From assembly GCA_033239525.1 (NCBI GenBank), contig BSYO01000038.1, forward strand, positions 9,303,041 through 9,367,040: a stretch of DNA of 64,000 bases, read 5' to 3'. The translations under genes and the position numbers were made by a program. The notes below the pieces were generated by a model that was not told where the DNA came from, made no database searches, and was given only the letters and a program-made list of their open reading frames with translations. Below, piece after piece: positions 24,195-37,767 of this stretch. The stretch is from Nepenthes gracilis. Lineage: Eukaryota; Streptophyta; Magnoliopsida; Caryophyllales; Nepenthaceae. Every line of letters starts with the position of its first letter. Position 1 is the stretch's first letter.

Positions 24195-26400
24195 GGATTC
24201 TCTGTTTATTTTTATATTTTTATATTTATATTTATTTTATTTTATTTTTTATAATGAATCAAAGGTAACAAATAAATATAAATTTATAAAAAATTAACAT
24301 TAAATATATTATTATTATATTATTTTTTTTATCTTCAACATTTTTTTTTATTTTTCTAAATTAATGTTTAAAATTTTATCATTTGTATATTAAATATTTT
24401 TACATATTTTTAAACATATAACATAATAATCTAATGTTATTCATTATATAAATAAATAATAAAAAATTAAACATAATAATAATTGAATTAAAATATTTTA
24501 CTAATTTTTCTAAACTTTTTAATAATTTACTAATTTGTTTTTAATTATTATGATTAATTTATTTTCCTAATTTATTATTTTAATGTTACCAACTTTTTAT
24601 TTATTTAATTAAAAATAATAATACTTAATACTTAATTGCGTTCCACATGCACATACTAATTTTAGGGTCTCTATCTCTCTAAGATGTGAGTTGATTTAAC
24701 TCCCATCGACGATAAACTGTTTATCAGATAATATTAAAATTTATATTTAAAAAACTAATTAATTTTTTAAAAATAATGTAAAAATAATATATTTTATAAA
24801 CATCTATATTAAAATTTATTATTATTTTATACATCATCATCTTAATGAGAACACCATTTACTATTTTTTATTTCTTTGATTGATCAGTTGAGGGCATTTT
24901 TATGAAAGCCAATCTGCCTAGTCGCCATCGTGATTTGATCTCCAAATTTTAATTAGTATTTTTGACACTACCTTAAGTTTAAGATAAATTATTGTAATAT
25001 TTATAATAGTTTTTAAAATTAGATAATTAATATTTTTTAATTTAAATTATTTATATATATAATTATTTTTAAATTAAAATATTGATATATTATTATTTAT
25101 ATTATTTATACAATTACCATTATTTATATTAATAATTTTTCTAATTTAAATTACCTCATAATCTAATAAAAATTGACATATTATATAGTAACACTAATAT
25201 GTTTTCGGATCCAAATTTTATTACAACTTACTTGGTCACTGTTCCTTCTAACTTGAACCCTATACAACACAACAAAAAATAATAGGTGAAAAGAATGGTA
25301 AAATTAAAACAGTAAGATATTAACTTTTTAAATTTTTTTTAAAAATTAAAAAATATAATTAAAAATTTTGTGTCAAAGATATTTATTACGAAAATTGTGT
25401 ATTTTAATGTAACTTGCTATAAGATGTCTTATAAGTTATGCACTCGATTAAGAGTGATTTATTAGATCATGAAATCGAAATTATTATGCCAATGAGATGC
25501 TTTTTTTTAGCCAAGAATCTTCTCTTCCTCTTTGTGGAGTAACAACAGACTATTTATAATGTTAATTATAATGTTGATAACTCATGAATGGTTTAAGTAA
25601 CTTCCTTTCTTATAACCGTGAAACCATCGAGCTAGGCTTGCAAACCATTACCGATTTGCTATTATTTGCTCCAATCGATTATGACCAAATTTTTCAATGA
25701 GCTTATCCGATAAGCTCCTACAAACCACTCGTTCGCTTTTTCCTATTATTTTAAAGCTCCAATCGATTAATCTTCAATTTTTTTTTATTCGTGAGTTAAA
25801 TTATCCATTAACAGCCCATCACATATTACAATTACACTCATTTTTTATTCCTTTTTAATTTTCTTATAATTAGCCTTACAAATTAAAAAAGATCCAATTT
25901 TAACAATATTTCCGTTTCGTGGCCCAATAATTAATTGCTTCTTGTTTTGTGTTTCTACTAGCCTTCTAATTGTAGAAATCTTCCTTCTTTAAACAAACAT
26001 TTTGATCCATTAAACCCTAGCAATTTTTTCCTAGGGCTTTAGCACCCGAATACAATTACACAAAAAATATTTTTTATTCCTTTTACAGTGTGTTTATTAT
26101 TTTTTAAAAAATTTATAAATTTATGTAAAATTAATTAAATTTTTAGTAATATATTATATTTTATTTATAAAGATAAAATTAAACCAAACATAAAACTATA
26201 CTATTGCTCTTGTCAATTTATTCATCTTAGTTTTCCTTGTCGTTCAATCATAATTTTTAATTATAATCATTTATTTTTAAATAAAATAATTATAATTTTA
26301 TTATTTTAAAAAAATTAAAATTAGTTAATTTAAGTTATTTTAAATTAATTAAATAATAATTATTTATTTAATAATTAACGGCTAAGATTGAAAAATAATT
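24195..26400. other. Extremely AT-rich intergenic spacer
   Basis: Mostly A/T with long AAT/TTA runs; no gene, RNA or defined repeat recognised. It ends at a composition change near 26,400, beyond which short non-conserved frames (for example 26,434-26,622 plus) appear before the Tat element. Confidence 0.6.
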
Positions 26401-28583
26401 GAGTTTTATACCGGAGATTGAAAAATAACGAGGATGACGCTGACAATTCTCCGATCAAGGGATTTTCAGAGGAAAATGGCGAAAATACCTTCCAAAATCG
26501 AATCAAGAAAAAGAGAGAAGGCAGTCATCGATAATGACTTAGGAGAGTTTTTCCTTTCGAAGCCGAAAGAAGGGAAAGCTTCATCGACGATGGCCCAAAG
26601 CGCGATGAAGATTGCTTTCTAGGGCAAAAGAGAAGTTCAAGACTACCAAAATTGGGATGAACAAGGTCAATCCGAAAGGCTCTTGTCACCTTTAATCGAC
26701 CGTTGATTAGGGGATAATGCACGTAAGACCCCCTTCACTAATATCAAATTCGAATTCATAAATTTTAAGATGTTCTTATTCTCTGTGTCATTCAATAAAT
26801 GGGGAATTGTGCGTGACAAAATTCTGCCAAGCTTGATGGGATCCTCTCTTTCTCTCGTCTTTCCGATCGAGAATCTTAAGCAAACCAACATCAACTTCGT
26901 GTATGGAAGCCCGAGATGAAAATGTCATCATTGATACCAGTGTAAGTCATATTTATACCAGTATTAGATCTCATGGATGATATGAACACGCTTTATTGTA
27001 GAGATGGAAATACCTCGATTGATGCCACGGATAGAGTTCTTTAAAGACAAAACAATGATGCGACAAATTCTTGGTGTCAGATATGGAAAACGTTCAAGAT
27101 ATTAAAAAAATAAGTCTCTCTATTTTTTTACGAGATAACAATCTGAAATGGTTGTATTGGAAAACTATCTTTCTTCCTTTCATTTCGCCTTTTGCCCACC
27201 ATCAATAAAGTAGAAAAGTAACCCCTGACATTTTATTACGGTATTGGGTACAATATCAATGTGGAGATGGATCAATGTTTTTTACATTCTGTCCTCCATT
27301 TTATTTGGAACCAAGGGAATCGATGAAATTCTGGATCCGGAGATATGCCAAATTTCCAAAGAAATGCTCCAGACTAGCCGGAAAACCCCAATTGTTGTCG
27401 CTGTTAATTTTCAACCATGGCAGAACGAGTTTCTCGAAATCAAGAAGATACCAAGCCTGCGTTCGCAAAGCAAAGAATGAGAAGGAAGTGGGAAATCCTA
27501 TTTTTGGCTCGTTCTCAAGTGCGTAATTGGAGTCTGAGTCAATTTGTGTGACTTCTCCAGCGAAAATTTTGGGTGATTACTCTTAGTCGTCGGAATTTTT
27601 CGTGCCGCAATGCTCAGAAGTAACTTCAAGCTCTGACAACCTGATCCAACAAATGGCGTTGACCATCGAGAAGCTGACAAAGTCCTTAGAAGAAGAGGGT
27701 TTTCAAATGGCTACAATCGTGAACCGTTTGGAAGATCGAAATCTAGTGTTGAAAGCTTCGCGAAAGATCCAGGATCATTTGGAGAGAGATGCCAAAGAAG
27801 ATGAATCCTTCAATGGAACAACAAAAGGATGAGCAACTTGACCGTACAATGCGCAAAATTCCATTACAATTTATGGGTGGCAACACGATTTCTTATGGTC
27901 ACAGTCATGGCAGGTAATTCAATATTTTGATTCTTGGTGCACAATCATTTAGAGACACAATTATCCCGTCTGTGCCTTCCGTTCCCCTCCATATACCTCT
28001 GGATTGATGAAATGAAAATGTTGGTGAGTTATCAACTTCCAAATTCCTGAAATTTGTTGGAAAGAGCAACCCAAAACAACATACTGTTCATTTCATTGAA
28101 ACCTTCAGTAATGCTGGAACATTTGGCTGTGTAATGGCAAAACAAGTCGTCCGCTCAATCAAAGTTGCATCTTTTGAATGTTACACTGGCTTGCCTGCTG
28201 GATCTATTGACAGTTGAGATCAATGCGAGCGAGAATTTCTTAATCGCTTGTTAGCACCAAAAGGATAATTAGTCTTCCAGAACTCATGAACATGAAACTG
28301 CAGAAGGATGAGCCAGCAATGGATTATATTGAACGATAGAGGAATCTTGTTCTCAATCGCAAAGAATGAATGAACGCATAGCGAGGTATTGCCCATCAAC
28401 AAGTGTGTCAAAGGGATGTTCTTTTGAAGAACGGGCAATCCATGTTGATGATATGGAACTCCAAATTGCTAGATATGGGAGTCACTGGCAGTATGATCAT
28501 CGTGAAAAGAAAGATTTAAACAGAGATGCCAAAAGGGAGTGGAAGTCATCCAAAGCTAAAGAAGCCATGACAATTACAACAAT

Positions 28584-28871
28584 AGATGAAAATATTGATA
28601 TTTATAACAACCATATTAGTACCAGCCATCTTAGGGATACTTATCGATGTTGGACATATCAGCCACAAATATTTATGTAAACCGGAACCTAATAGGAAAA
28701 TAGAGGCCGATATTGTTCGACATAGTGGCCAATTATTGGGAAACATTGGGTATATCAGTCGATACCTTGAATATTTGATTATATATTACATATGGTATCG
28801 TTAAGGCTATCATTAGAAAATATCGGTATGGGTGCTCAATATTGATATATATCAGTCGATATTTTCTATGG
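28584..28871 (-). repeat. GATAT-family MITE, copy C, inside Tat gag
   Basis: Left end GATGAAAATATTGATATTT, right end ATCAGTCGATATTTTCTATGG, reverse orientation. It interrupts the gypsy gag remnant (KAKEAMTITT before it), so it is younger than the gypsy insertion. Confidence 0.8.
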
Positions 28872-31800
28872 CAGAGAATATTTACAATTGGTCCAGCAAA
28901 ATTCACAAACAAAATTGGAACAAAAGACAGACTTTAAACCACCTAGTGGGGAAACTCAATGGAGAAATGATCAAATGTTGGAGCAACTCGATGAGGGTAT
29001 CCAAGTTTAGATTTGGTGGTGACTGGAATTTTGGACCATCTCCTGGAACAAAAAGTTGCTTGATCTTTGGACTCCAAAACATCTGGGAGAAGTTGGCTGC
29101 ACAGATCATCCGAGTTATTGCAAGTATCACTGGGCAGTTAGCCATCCAGTAAAGAATTGTTTTGTTCTAAAAGATCTTATTAATCATTTGGAGAATGAGA
29201 ACAATATCAAACTTGACTCCTGTGGTAATGTTATTGTTGAATGTGCAGTGATCTCATTTCAACTGAAACAGTGCAACAGTTGAGCTTCCAGAAGGGGCTG
29301 TTCCAATTCAATTCATCGATGATGGAGAAAAGACAACAGAATATGCTTATCCAATAATGCGGAGCCTCAGGTTCCAAATAGACCAACTATGTATGAACCC
29401 GTGACTGACAATCTGGAAATTTGGAACTCAGGTTCTGAGTCTAAAGATGAAGTTTGTAATGGTTGTTGGTCGACATTCATCAAGAAAAAGAAATAAATGT
29501 AAGTCAAAACCCAAAAGGGAAGCATTCTAGAACTTTTTCAGGTTTTCTACGGGGCAAATTATCCAGAGATTCAAACGACAGACTGGTTCTTTCCAGAAGA
29601 GGCAGTTGAAAAAGAATCCCAAAGTTGTTGGACGTAAGTTAATTACCACAAGAAATGGACTGAATGACTGTCAACTCATCCTAAATGCCGAGTACTAGAA
29701 GTTGGGATAAAGAGTGATCAAAAAGCATAGCAAAAGTTGAAGAACGTTCTTATACATTCTTCCCACACCAAAGAGGAGATCGAACTTTGTAGGCCTGTCT
29801 GATCCTTAGGAAACATTTCTCTAAAAGCTTCTTATTTGAAGAAGGATTTGTAGCTGTGCATGTACTCAAAGAATCCAAAAGAATTTCTCAAGGAAAAGAA
29901 AGGAGTTGTGATGGAATTTTGGGATCTTTCTTCTAATGCTAATTTCACTGAAGAACTCAATCTTCCTTATAAAATCTGTAAGACCTTTGTCTGACATATC
30001 CAGAAATGTATAAAAGAAAGGTACTTTATCGAAATGTTCAAATGCCAGATGGCAATTATAAGGTTGCAGCTACAATCTTCTTCACAGATGATGATTTGTA
30101 CCTTGGATCCCTTACTTGACGACTATGTCAAAGGATGTGTACGAGAGCAAGTAAATTGTCTCTTATCCCTATTGACTGTGGTTTTTCCATGAATATTATG
30201 TCCATTCATATTCATACCACGAAGAGACTCAGAATTTTCATTGATGAATTGTTGAAAGGTAAACTGATCGTTTTAGGTTTCAACCAAAAAGGGTTCAGCA
30301 TCTCAGCTTGCAATTGGCATAATTTACCCTGAGCTGAAAATATGGGAGCTTGTGTCCACCCTTTTCCATATCATCAATGCGAAAACTTCCTTCGAGTTAC
30401 TTCTTTTGACATCTTTGGTTACATGAAGCTGGAGTAATGCCCTCAACGTGGCACCTCCACTTCAAATATTGTCAAGTTGGAGAAGTGAAATATGTTGCAG
30501 TAGAAATAAAAAAAGAATTCACTGAACAAGAGTCTCATTTGGTTGAGTTTTGATCTGAATTTCCTCTCTCGGTGCAAGGATTCAAGGCAAAATGTATCCA
30601 TGGAAACTAAATTGCAACTTCGTCTCAGAGATCCATCTTTTCAATCCAAGTCAGAGCTAGCAGCTGAAGATGTCAAGGACAAACTGTTAAAAGAAATATT
30701 GATCTTGCCAATTCTTGGAATTTCCACGTTAGGAATCTCGAACTACCACATTGGATGAAACAAGTTCAGGAAGGCCAGAAGAGTCAAAACGATGACATGG
30801 ATGGTTTGATCCCTGCGCCAGGAAATGTTTTGAATATACATGCTATGGAAAGGGAGATCACCTGAATTCAGAAGCTTGGATTCTGTTCTTTCCATGGACA
30901 AGTTCCCACAGCCTTGAATATCTTACCACTCCCACAATAGGGTCTGAGTTATCATCCAATACTCCTGTCTGGATTAAGTTGAGAAGGGCATCCACGAATC
31001 TAGTCATGATAACAATTTATGAGACGATGAAGAAGAATCGAAGGAACATGTCTCTGCCTTTGATCAAATCAAGGAAGAAAGTGACTGGGTATCATGATTT
31101 GTGAGGTTGAGTAATGAACTCTCTACGCCTAATCAATTGGAAGAGGGGCCTTGCAAATCCAAACATCCCCAGTCATCACCAAAAGAATCTGTTTTCTCCT
31201 GACTTGGGCCTAAAGTCAATGACCGCTTCTAAGCAAAGCCAAAAGACACAGTCATCGGATCATTAATTGCATCTCAGTTGAAGAAATTTGTGAAGAAAAG
31301 CCCGATACAGGAGATTATTTAGAAGATATACCAGAGCGTGCCCCACCAACCTTTGAGGAAGGGGAAAAGCCCCGACCTTAAATAACTGAACTTAGGGATT
31401 ACTAATGATCCAAGACCATGTATTTTCATGGTCCTAGAAAGATTTGCCAGGGCTTGATCCTAAACTAACAATGCATCATCTTACAGTTAAGCACGTAGTT
31501 TGTCCTGTAAAACAATTTCAAAAAAGCTCGGCTCAGAGATGGGTTCTGAAATTGAAGTTGGAGTTGACAAACCAATTCATGCTGGCTTTATCCGAGAAGT
31601 CAAATATCCTACTTGTATCACCAATGAAGAATGGGCAAATATGTGCTTGCATTGACTTTTGAGATTTAAATCATGCTTGTTCCAAGCAAGATTACCTCGT
31701 CCCATGATTGAATTAATGGTGGATACAATTACAGGACATGGAGCTTTATCTTTCATGGATGGTTGTTTAGGATATAATCAAATCCTGATGGATCTGAAAG

Positions 31801-33387
31801 ACGAAGAACTCACTGCATTCCGCAACGAAAGGGTATATATTGTTACAAGGTTATAATTTTGGACTACAATATGCTTGAGTCACTTATCAATTCCACAAAA
31901 TCTTTGATGATATAATGCATGGGAGATGGAATGTTATGTGGATGATCTTGTGCTGAAAACAAGAAGCGTGAATATCACCTTCAATATTTGAAGCATGTCT
32001 TCGTGAAAAGAAACTTCGTAGATGTCAGCTAAAAACGAATCCACTAAAATGTGCTGGGCAGATATCTTGGTTTCATTGTCAGACATTGCGGCATAGAAAT
32101 TGATCAATCTAATGTCACTGCCATAGAGAAAATGCCTGAACCAAACAACCTCCATGAGTTGAAGTCTCTACAAGGAAAACTCGCTTATATCAAGAGATAT
32201 ATTTCCAACCTTTCTAGACATTGTCAACCATTTGATAGGTTGACAAAAAAGGATGAATCCTTGAGGTGGGATGAAAGCTGCCAAAATGTTTTTGAAATCA
32301 TCAAGAAGCACCGGCACCAATTCCAGGAAGGCCTTTGATTCTTTACGTTTCTGCTCAAGAGCAATCTCTGGACGCACAATATAAAGTGCACTTCATTACT
32401 TGAGCCAGGCATTAGCAGGTGCGGAGCTGAATTATTCACCAGATTTGCCTTACATTGATCTTTGCTGCAAGAAAATGTAAGACATTACATGCTTTCACGC
32501 ACTTTTCATCTTATTTCAAAGGCAGTTCCATTGCGGTACATAATGTCAAGGCCTCTTCTTCCTGGAAGGCTGGCTAAATGGGCACTTATCTTGTCCGAGT
32601 TTGAAATGGTATTCGTCCACCATAAGGCCATAAAGGGAAAGCATTGGCAGATATATTAACAGATGACCCAATCTCTGCAAATTGGAAACTTCCCGAAGAT
32701 CTTCTGGATAAAGAAGTTTTCTTTCTGAAGTAATGCATGTGGGAAGATTTTCTTTGATGGAGAAGCTTGGAAGGATGGGGCTGGCGTATGAGTAATATCT
32801 ATCACTCCTGATGAATTGGTGCCTTTCTCTCTTAATTGTACAGAATTATGCTCCAACAACTTGGCTGTAAATCAAGCTCTCATCATTGGCTTTCAAGTGG
32901 CTTTAAACATGCAGCTTAGCCAACTTGAAATTTATGGGGACTCTTAAGTCTGTAATCAATCAACTTCTGTCCAAATATGATGTTCTGAAGCTGGATTTGA
33001 TGCCTTGCCACAGTTATGCTTTAGAGTTATTAGAACACATTGATAAAATCGATACCAATTTTGTTCCACGAAGTGAAGACAAACAAGCAGATGCTTTGGC
33101 TAACTCGCTGCAGTATTAGCTAAATCCAATGATGATGCTGTTACCATGTTTGTCTCTCAAAGATGGATAATTCCGCCAATGCTTCCAGAAACCGAAGAAG
33201 AAAGCAACAATACCTTAAGCATTGGAATAGAAAGTGAAGATTAGAGGCATCCAATCATTAACTTCCTCCCGAATGTAAAGGTACCCACCTGATGATTCTC
33301 ATCACAAAACTGAAATCAGCAGACATGAACCTCGTTTCACCTGTTACAAAGGCATGCTTCATCGACAATCCTTTGATGGAGTGTTCT

Positions 33388-34273
33388 TGTTGGGATTCGG
33401 CTAAAATATGCACAACTGGTGCAGCGGAATAAATTCGAACCCCCAACAAACTTTAACCACAAAATGCTTATGTACAAGAAACACTACAATTATGAATGTG
33501 AAAAACTTTTCTAAACTAAAAAAAAAAAATGAATAAATTTCAAACAAATCTATTATAAATATAGTACCGATTACAAACATTACCTCTTCTAAAATCTCTT
33601 TTTCACAACTCAAGCAAATAACCGGTTGAATATACTCCTAACTCACTTAGCAACCTACCAGAGAAATATACACCGAAAAAAGAGCAGGCAAATAGTAATA
33701 CGTCTTAAAAAATAATATTAGAACATATCTGATTTTGGCGAAGAGTGAAATTTAAATCAAATCTCAACTTAATGCTAAACCTCTTCTTCTCTCATTCTCT
33801 CTTCTGTCCCTGTATGGTGCTTTTGATTTTGTAAAATGATTTCAGATATTCTAAAATCTCATCAAGCTCGACTTTATGCGTGCATCAGACACGGATTCAC
33901 TGGATAAACATTGCATGAGTGCTTCTTAGGTGCTCATCAAGTGTGATCTTTATAGGCAAACCACGCACATGTATCCCTCAGAAATGTATCAGATGCTATT
34001 GCTCTGGCCAAATAACGCACGTGCCCTATTCAGGTGCTTATCATGTGCCATTTGATTGAGTCTCAGTCGACCCTTGCGTGAGCATTGCATAACCTTTAAG
34101 TATCCTTTGTCACTTAGGTAACCCTCGACCAACTATCAGCCTACCTCGCACGAATATCGTATGATCCTTGTTTAACATTGTCCCCCAAGCATCCAATGCT
34201 TGACAATCACGTGTCCTCCAGATGACCTCTCAATTTGTTGTAGTACCCACAATGAAGTATATAAAATACAGCA
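33388..34273 (-). repeat. Left LTR (3' LTR in element orientation)
   Basis: Begins TGTTGGGATTC on the plus strand, equivalent to ...GAATCCCAACA on the minus strand. It contains a pyrimidine-rich tract CTTCTTCTCTCATTCTCTCTT (~33,783-33,803) corresponding to a GA-rich leader on the minus strand. The inner boundary is approximate. Confidence 0.7.
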
Positions 34274-35647
34274 AACTCTCCCTTTCGACCTTATGGGAGA
34301 ACCGTCACATATACTAGCGACCATCATCTCTTACATTTTGGTAACTTCCCCTCCATGGAGATTTCGCTCCACCAAACCTAAAATATTTTCACTCCCCTTT
34401 GGCTTCTTCTTCATGAAAGAATTGCTTCCCCTTACACTCCTCTACAAACTTCTCTTTTTGCCATATTAACCAATATTGTCATTGGTCACCTTTGCATCAC
34501 CCTTGACAATTGGAGCCTCCATCAAGTGCCGACTTGAATGCTTTTTCCCTTGCCACAACCGAGGCGCATTTTGTGAGTTTCTACTAGCATTATTTAAAAG
34601 CCGTGTAAAAGTCCTTGTCAAGCTTCCGAGTTAAAATCATATTTAATCATATATTCGAGGCATGTCACATGCCCCTTTACACAAGTTTTGTCCCATTGTT
34701 TGTTCGTAAGCTAACATTCTCGATGTTAACTATCATCGACAAGCCATCATTACTCATCTTTAATACCCCGTAATTTCTGAGAATATAGGAGGTGAAGAGG
34801 GCCTTCATCGATATCGTTTGGTATAAGGAACCGCTATTTATCGCCTAACTCGTCTTGTGGCTTATAAAGTTGAATATTTTCCCCGCATGGATAACTAAAA
34901 GGCCTTCGTAGGCAACGATTGAGGTTTGATTATTTTTGTAATGACCTTTCCTCTCTTATTACTCGCTACCACCTTCCTACTTCTTAAAGTAATCTTGCTT
35001 CATATAGTCTTTCTTACCATAATAGAAGTACTTAATGTTTTGAAATTTAGACCGATCATTGCTCCTCTTCGACTTGTTGCCTCGATCTTTCGATCTCTAA
35101 CGCCCTCAACCGCTAGTGGATGCCAGGATACTCTACTCCCCTGAAATCTCATTACTTTCCTTTCACTTAGACGCATTTATAAGCAGAAAAACGATGACCT
35201 CATTAAAACTAAGCATGTCATTCCTAAACAATAGAGTTGCGACAATTTGATCGTACCAGGCTAACAAAGAAGCCATCATCACCAACACTATCTTTTTTCT
35301 TAATCTTCTCATCAAGCACCAACATCCACATTAAAATCTAGTTGAACTCGTCCAAGTATTTCTCAAAATTTTCCTCTTTCGACAATCGAAGGCTATATAA
35401 CTTCTTTGCATGCAACCTCATTGTCAAAGATTTGGATTTATATCGGCCCTTAAGCTTTATTTAAGCTTCCATTGGATTCGCTAAGCCAGTGGCTTCTTAA
35501 AAATTGTTGTCCGCAAGATATATCTTGATTGTACAATTAATAAGATTCGTTATATCTTGTCGCTTCCCATCCTTCATATTCTATTGCTTGTCCTCCTTAT
35601 TTTGTAGTACTTTTACCATTTTTTTTTAGATCTAAATATTTATCACT

Positions 35648-35920
35648 CTTTTTTATCAAAACTAAAACTTTTTTGCTTATTAAATTGTTTAATGCACAAT
35701 GACTTCTTGAAGAGTATTATCCGTAAGATGTATCTTGATTGTATAATTTGTAAGATTTGTTATATCTTATCACTTCTCATCCTTCATATTCTCTTGCTTG
35801 TCCTCCTTATTTTATAGTGCTTTTACCATTTCTTTTAAGATCAAAATATTTATCACTTTTTCTTATCAAAAATAGAACTTTTTGCGTATTAAATTGTTTA
35901 ATGCACAATGACAAGCTCCT
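35648..35920. repeat. Local direct repeat in the copia-type element
   Basis: 35,510-35,720 and 35,735-35,915 share TATCTTGATTGTA(C/T)AATT, ATCCTTCATATTCT, TTGCTTGTCCTCCTTATTTT and TATTAAATTGTTTAATGCACAATGAC, a duplicated segment with ~200-bp spacing just inside the right LTR. Confidence 0.7.
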
Positions 35921-35983
35921 TGATGTTAATGCCATTGAATTGTGATTTTTATAACCTCGAAAAACCTACACTCTGACATCACT

Positions 35984-36626
35984 TGTTAGGATTCAACCAA
36001 AATATGCACAACCGATGTAATGGAATAAACATAAATCCTTATTAAACGTCAATCATCAAACACTTGAATATCTGAAAAAACCTTTTAAAATAAAGAAAAA
36101 AATCACGGAGTAAATTTTAATAAATTTACTATAAAAATAGTGCCTGTTAGAAAAATAACACCGTCTAAAATCCTTTCAATGCAACATGAAATGAATGATC
36201 AGTTGAATATTACCCTCAATACATCTAGTAACCTATAAGAGAAAAATATATTGAGAAAAAGTAATCAAATGGTAATACATCTTTAAAAAAATAATATTAG
36301 AATAACCTCTCCGACCTTGGCGGATAATAAAACTCAAATTAGATATTAATTGGATACTATACCACTTCTTCTTATTTTCTCTTTTCTCTTTATCTGTGTG
36401 ATTCTTCTTGTATTATAAAATAATTTCAAGTACCCTAAAATAGTATCAAATACAACTTTATATCCTATCCGACCTTTGTCAACTTTTGTTATTTAGACAA
36501 TCGTTAACCAAATATCTGTTGACTCTTGTGAGAATATTGTGTAACCCTTGTTTGAATTTTTCATCTAAACGAATGACATTTTCATTTGTTGAAGTATCCA
36601 TAAGGAAGTGACCCTAAAACCCAATA
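35984..36626 (-). repeat. Right LTR (5' LTR in element orientation)
   Basis: Begins TGTTAGGATTC on the plus strand and aligns with the left LTR through the TAGCAACCTA/TAGTAACCTA, AAATAATATTAGAA and CTTCTTCT blocks. The outer end is ambiguous by a few bases (...CCCAATA). Confidence 0.7.
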
Positions 36627-36960
36627 GTTTCTTAAATGCTTGGATTGTAAAGTGGTGGAACATGTCTTAGAAGAAGATAATTCAAGAATATGTTGTGCTC
36701 ATCAATCCGGACCAAAGCTCCACTTCCAAATTAGAAGGATGGGATACTATTGGCCAATATGATACAAAGATTCCATGGAATTTACTAGGAAGTGTTAAGC
36801 TTGCCAAATTCATGCAAATCACATAAATCAACATCCCGGGCCATTGCATCCGACAATTGCTTCCTGGTTGTTTGATGCATGGGCTTGCAGAAGCACTAAG
36901 CAAAACCCTTTCCAATTTAAAGAAGAAGTTTGTTTTTGGTTAGAAAAGAGATTGGCATAA
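36627..36960 (+). pseudogene. Resumed Tat integrase (zinc-binding N-terminus)
   Basis: Plus-strand frame reads FLKCLDCKVVEHVLEED, then CCAHQSGPKLHFQIRRMGYY, WPI, then DSMEFTRKC, stop, ACQIHANHINQHPGPLHPTI and ASWLFDAW, ending at TAA 36,958-36,960. This is the HHCC zinc-binding region of gypsy integrase, joining codon-for-codon to SFDGVFL at 33,365-33,385 on the other side of the nested element. Two in-frame stops (after WPI and after RKC) mark it as dead. Confidence 0.82.
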
Positions 36961-36997
36961 TGATATCTTGGAAGTGAAAAGTTCTTACGAATCATAA

Positions 36998-37136
36998 AAT
37001 GCTAAGCAAATATTGGCCAATATTTTAAATATCAACTAATATATTGTATATCTTTTACAGTATTAGGAAACACCGATACTAAGGTCGATATCAATGTATA
37101 TCAACTGATATGTCAGATATTAGTCAAAATTTCATT
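36998..37136 (-). repeat. GATAT-family MITE, copy D (partial)
   Basis: Carries AATATTGGCCAATATTTTAAATATC, ACACCGATACT and a TATATCAACTGATAT end. It is shorter than full copies and follows directly after the gypsy integrase remnant. Confidence 0.6.
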
Positions 37137-37767
37137 CTATAACTATTGGTTTAAATCACACCGAAAAAAGTTCACTCAAATACCTATTCCTCTACATTTT
37201 CCTAAAACTACCAAATTCCCAAATTAACCAAACCAAACCTACGTTCGGCTTGATCCCCATCCAAGGTACGGAGGCAGCTTAAAACTTGTTTTAGGATATG
37301 CATCAACATGCTTTAGGATAGCCTCCGTATTCGCTTCTAAATGACCAATATCAATACAAAAGAACAACTTTAAGGACATAATGATATATGCTTACTTAGA
37401 AGCTCACGATATTTGTAAGTGGGCTGTCAATAACAGACAGGACTATCAGTACCACCATGCTTGTAAGGGTTCTGAGATAGTGAAGGGACATTTCAAACAT
37501 ACAAAAAGAGATGTCATCTAATTTTATATTTTAAAAGTCTTAAAATTTTTTTAAATTTTATAATTTTTTGTAGCCCCAAAATAATTAACAATGTTATGTC
37601 TTACATTTGTTATTTTCTTATTTTAAGTTATTATTAATTAAAAAATTATGTGTGTTTTCTAATTAGTTTAAAAATGGGGGGTCTTCATATAAGGGTTCTC
37701 CTTACTAGTAATCTCTACTTCTTTACTATTATCTATTCTTCTCTCATTCTTCCCTCTCCATCAATAT

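Larger units (their letters stand above)
33388..36626 (-). mobile_element. Copia-type element with gag only, nested in Tat integrase
   Basis: LTRs at 33,388-34,273 and 35,984-36,626 share GGATTC..C(C/T)AAAATATGCACAAC and a long alignable body. The left one has ~240 bp more. On the minus strand the right LTR is followed by a PBS-like TGATGTCAGAGT (35,982-35,970; 9 of 12 match TGGTATCAGAGC). Then comes copia Gag (SKSLTMRLHAKKLYSLRLSK, 35,435-35,375; EKYLDEFN; DEKIKKKD) and a zinc-knuckle remnant (YFYYGKKDYMKQD, ~35,030-34,990, first Cys lost). No protease, integrase or RT was recognised in the ~1.7-kb interior, so it is non-autonomous or pol-deleted. The flanks GTTCT (33,383-33,387) and GTTTCT (36,627-36,632) look like a decayed target duplication. 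Removing the element rejoins the gypsy integrase. Confidence 0.75.
27417..36960 (+). mobile_element. Decayed Ty3/gypsy Tat-lineage element (gag–pol), with nested insertions
   Basis: Gag starts near 27,417 (MAERVSRNQEDTKPAFAKQR). It continues with a CEREFLNRLLA-like stretch (~28,225), an IHVDDMELQIARYG block (28,438-28,480) and a CKYHWAVSHPVKNCFVLKDL block (29,117-29,176). Protease region: IPIDCGFSMNIMSIH (30,172-30,215), where the usual D-S/G-G is DCG. RT: VCPVKQFQ...KLKLE (~31,500-31,560), NGQICACIDF (31,631-31,660), intact YVDD (31,935-31,946), KMPEPNNLHELKSLQGKLAY (32,130-32,190). RNase H is followed by an extra RNase H-like domain (FFDGEAWKDGAG, ~32,752; SNNLAVNQALIIGFQ, ~32,858), a Tat-lineage hallmark. 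The integrase zinc region resumes at 36,627. Stops throughout make it non-functional. Inserted in it are a MITE (28,584-28,871) and a copia-type element (33,388-36,626). Its LTRs were not identified. Confidence 0.85.

Noticed and set aside
26434..27526. Short plus-strand ORFs before the Tat gag
   Set aside because: No family recognised; possibly the decayed 5' part of the gypsy element, but no LTR or PBS could be shown.
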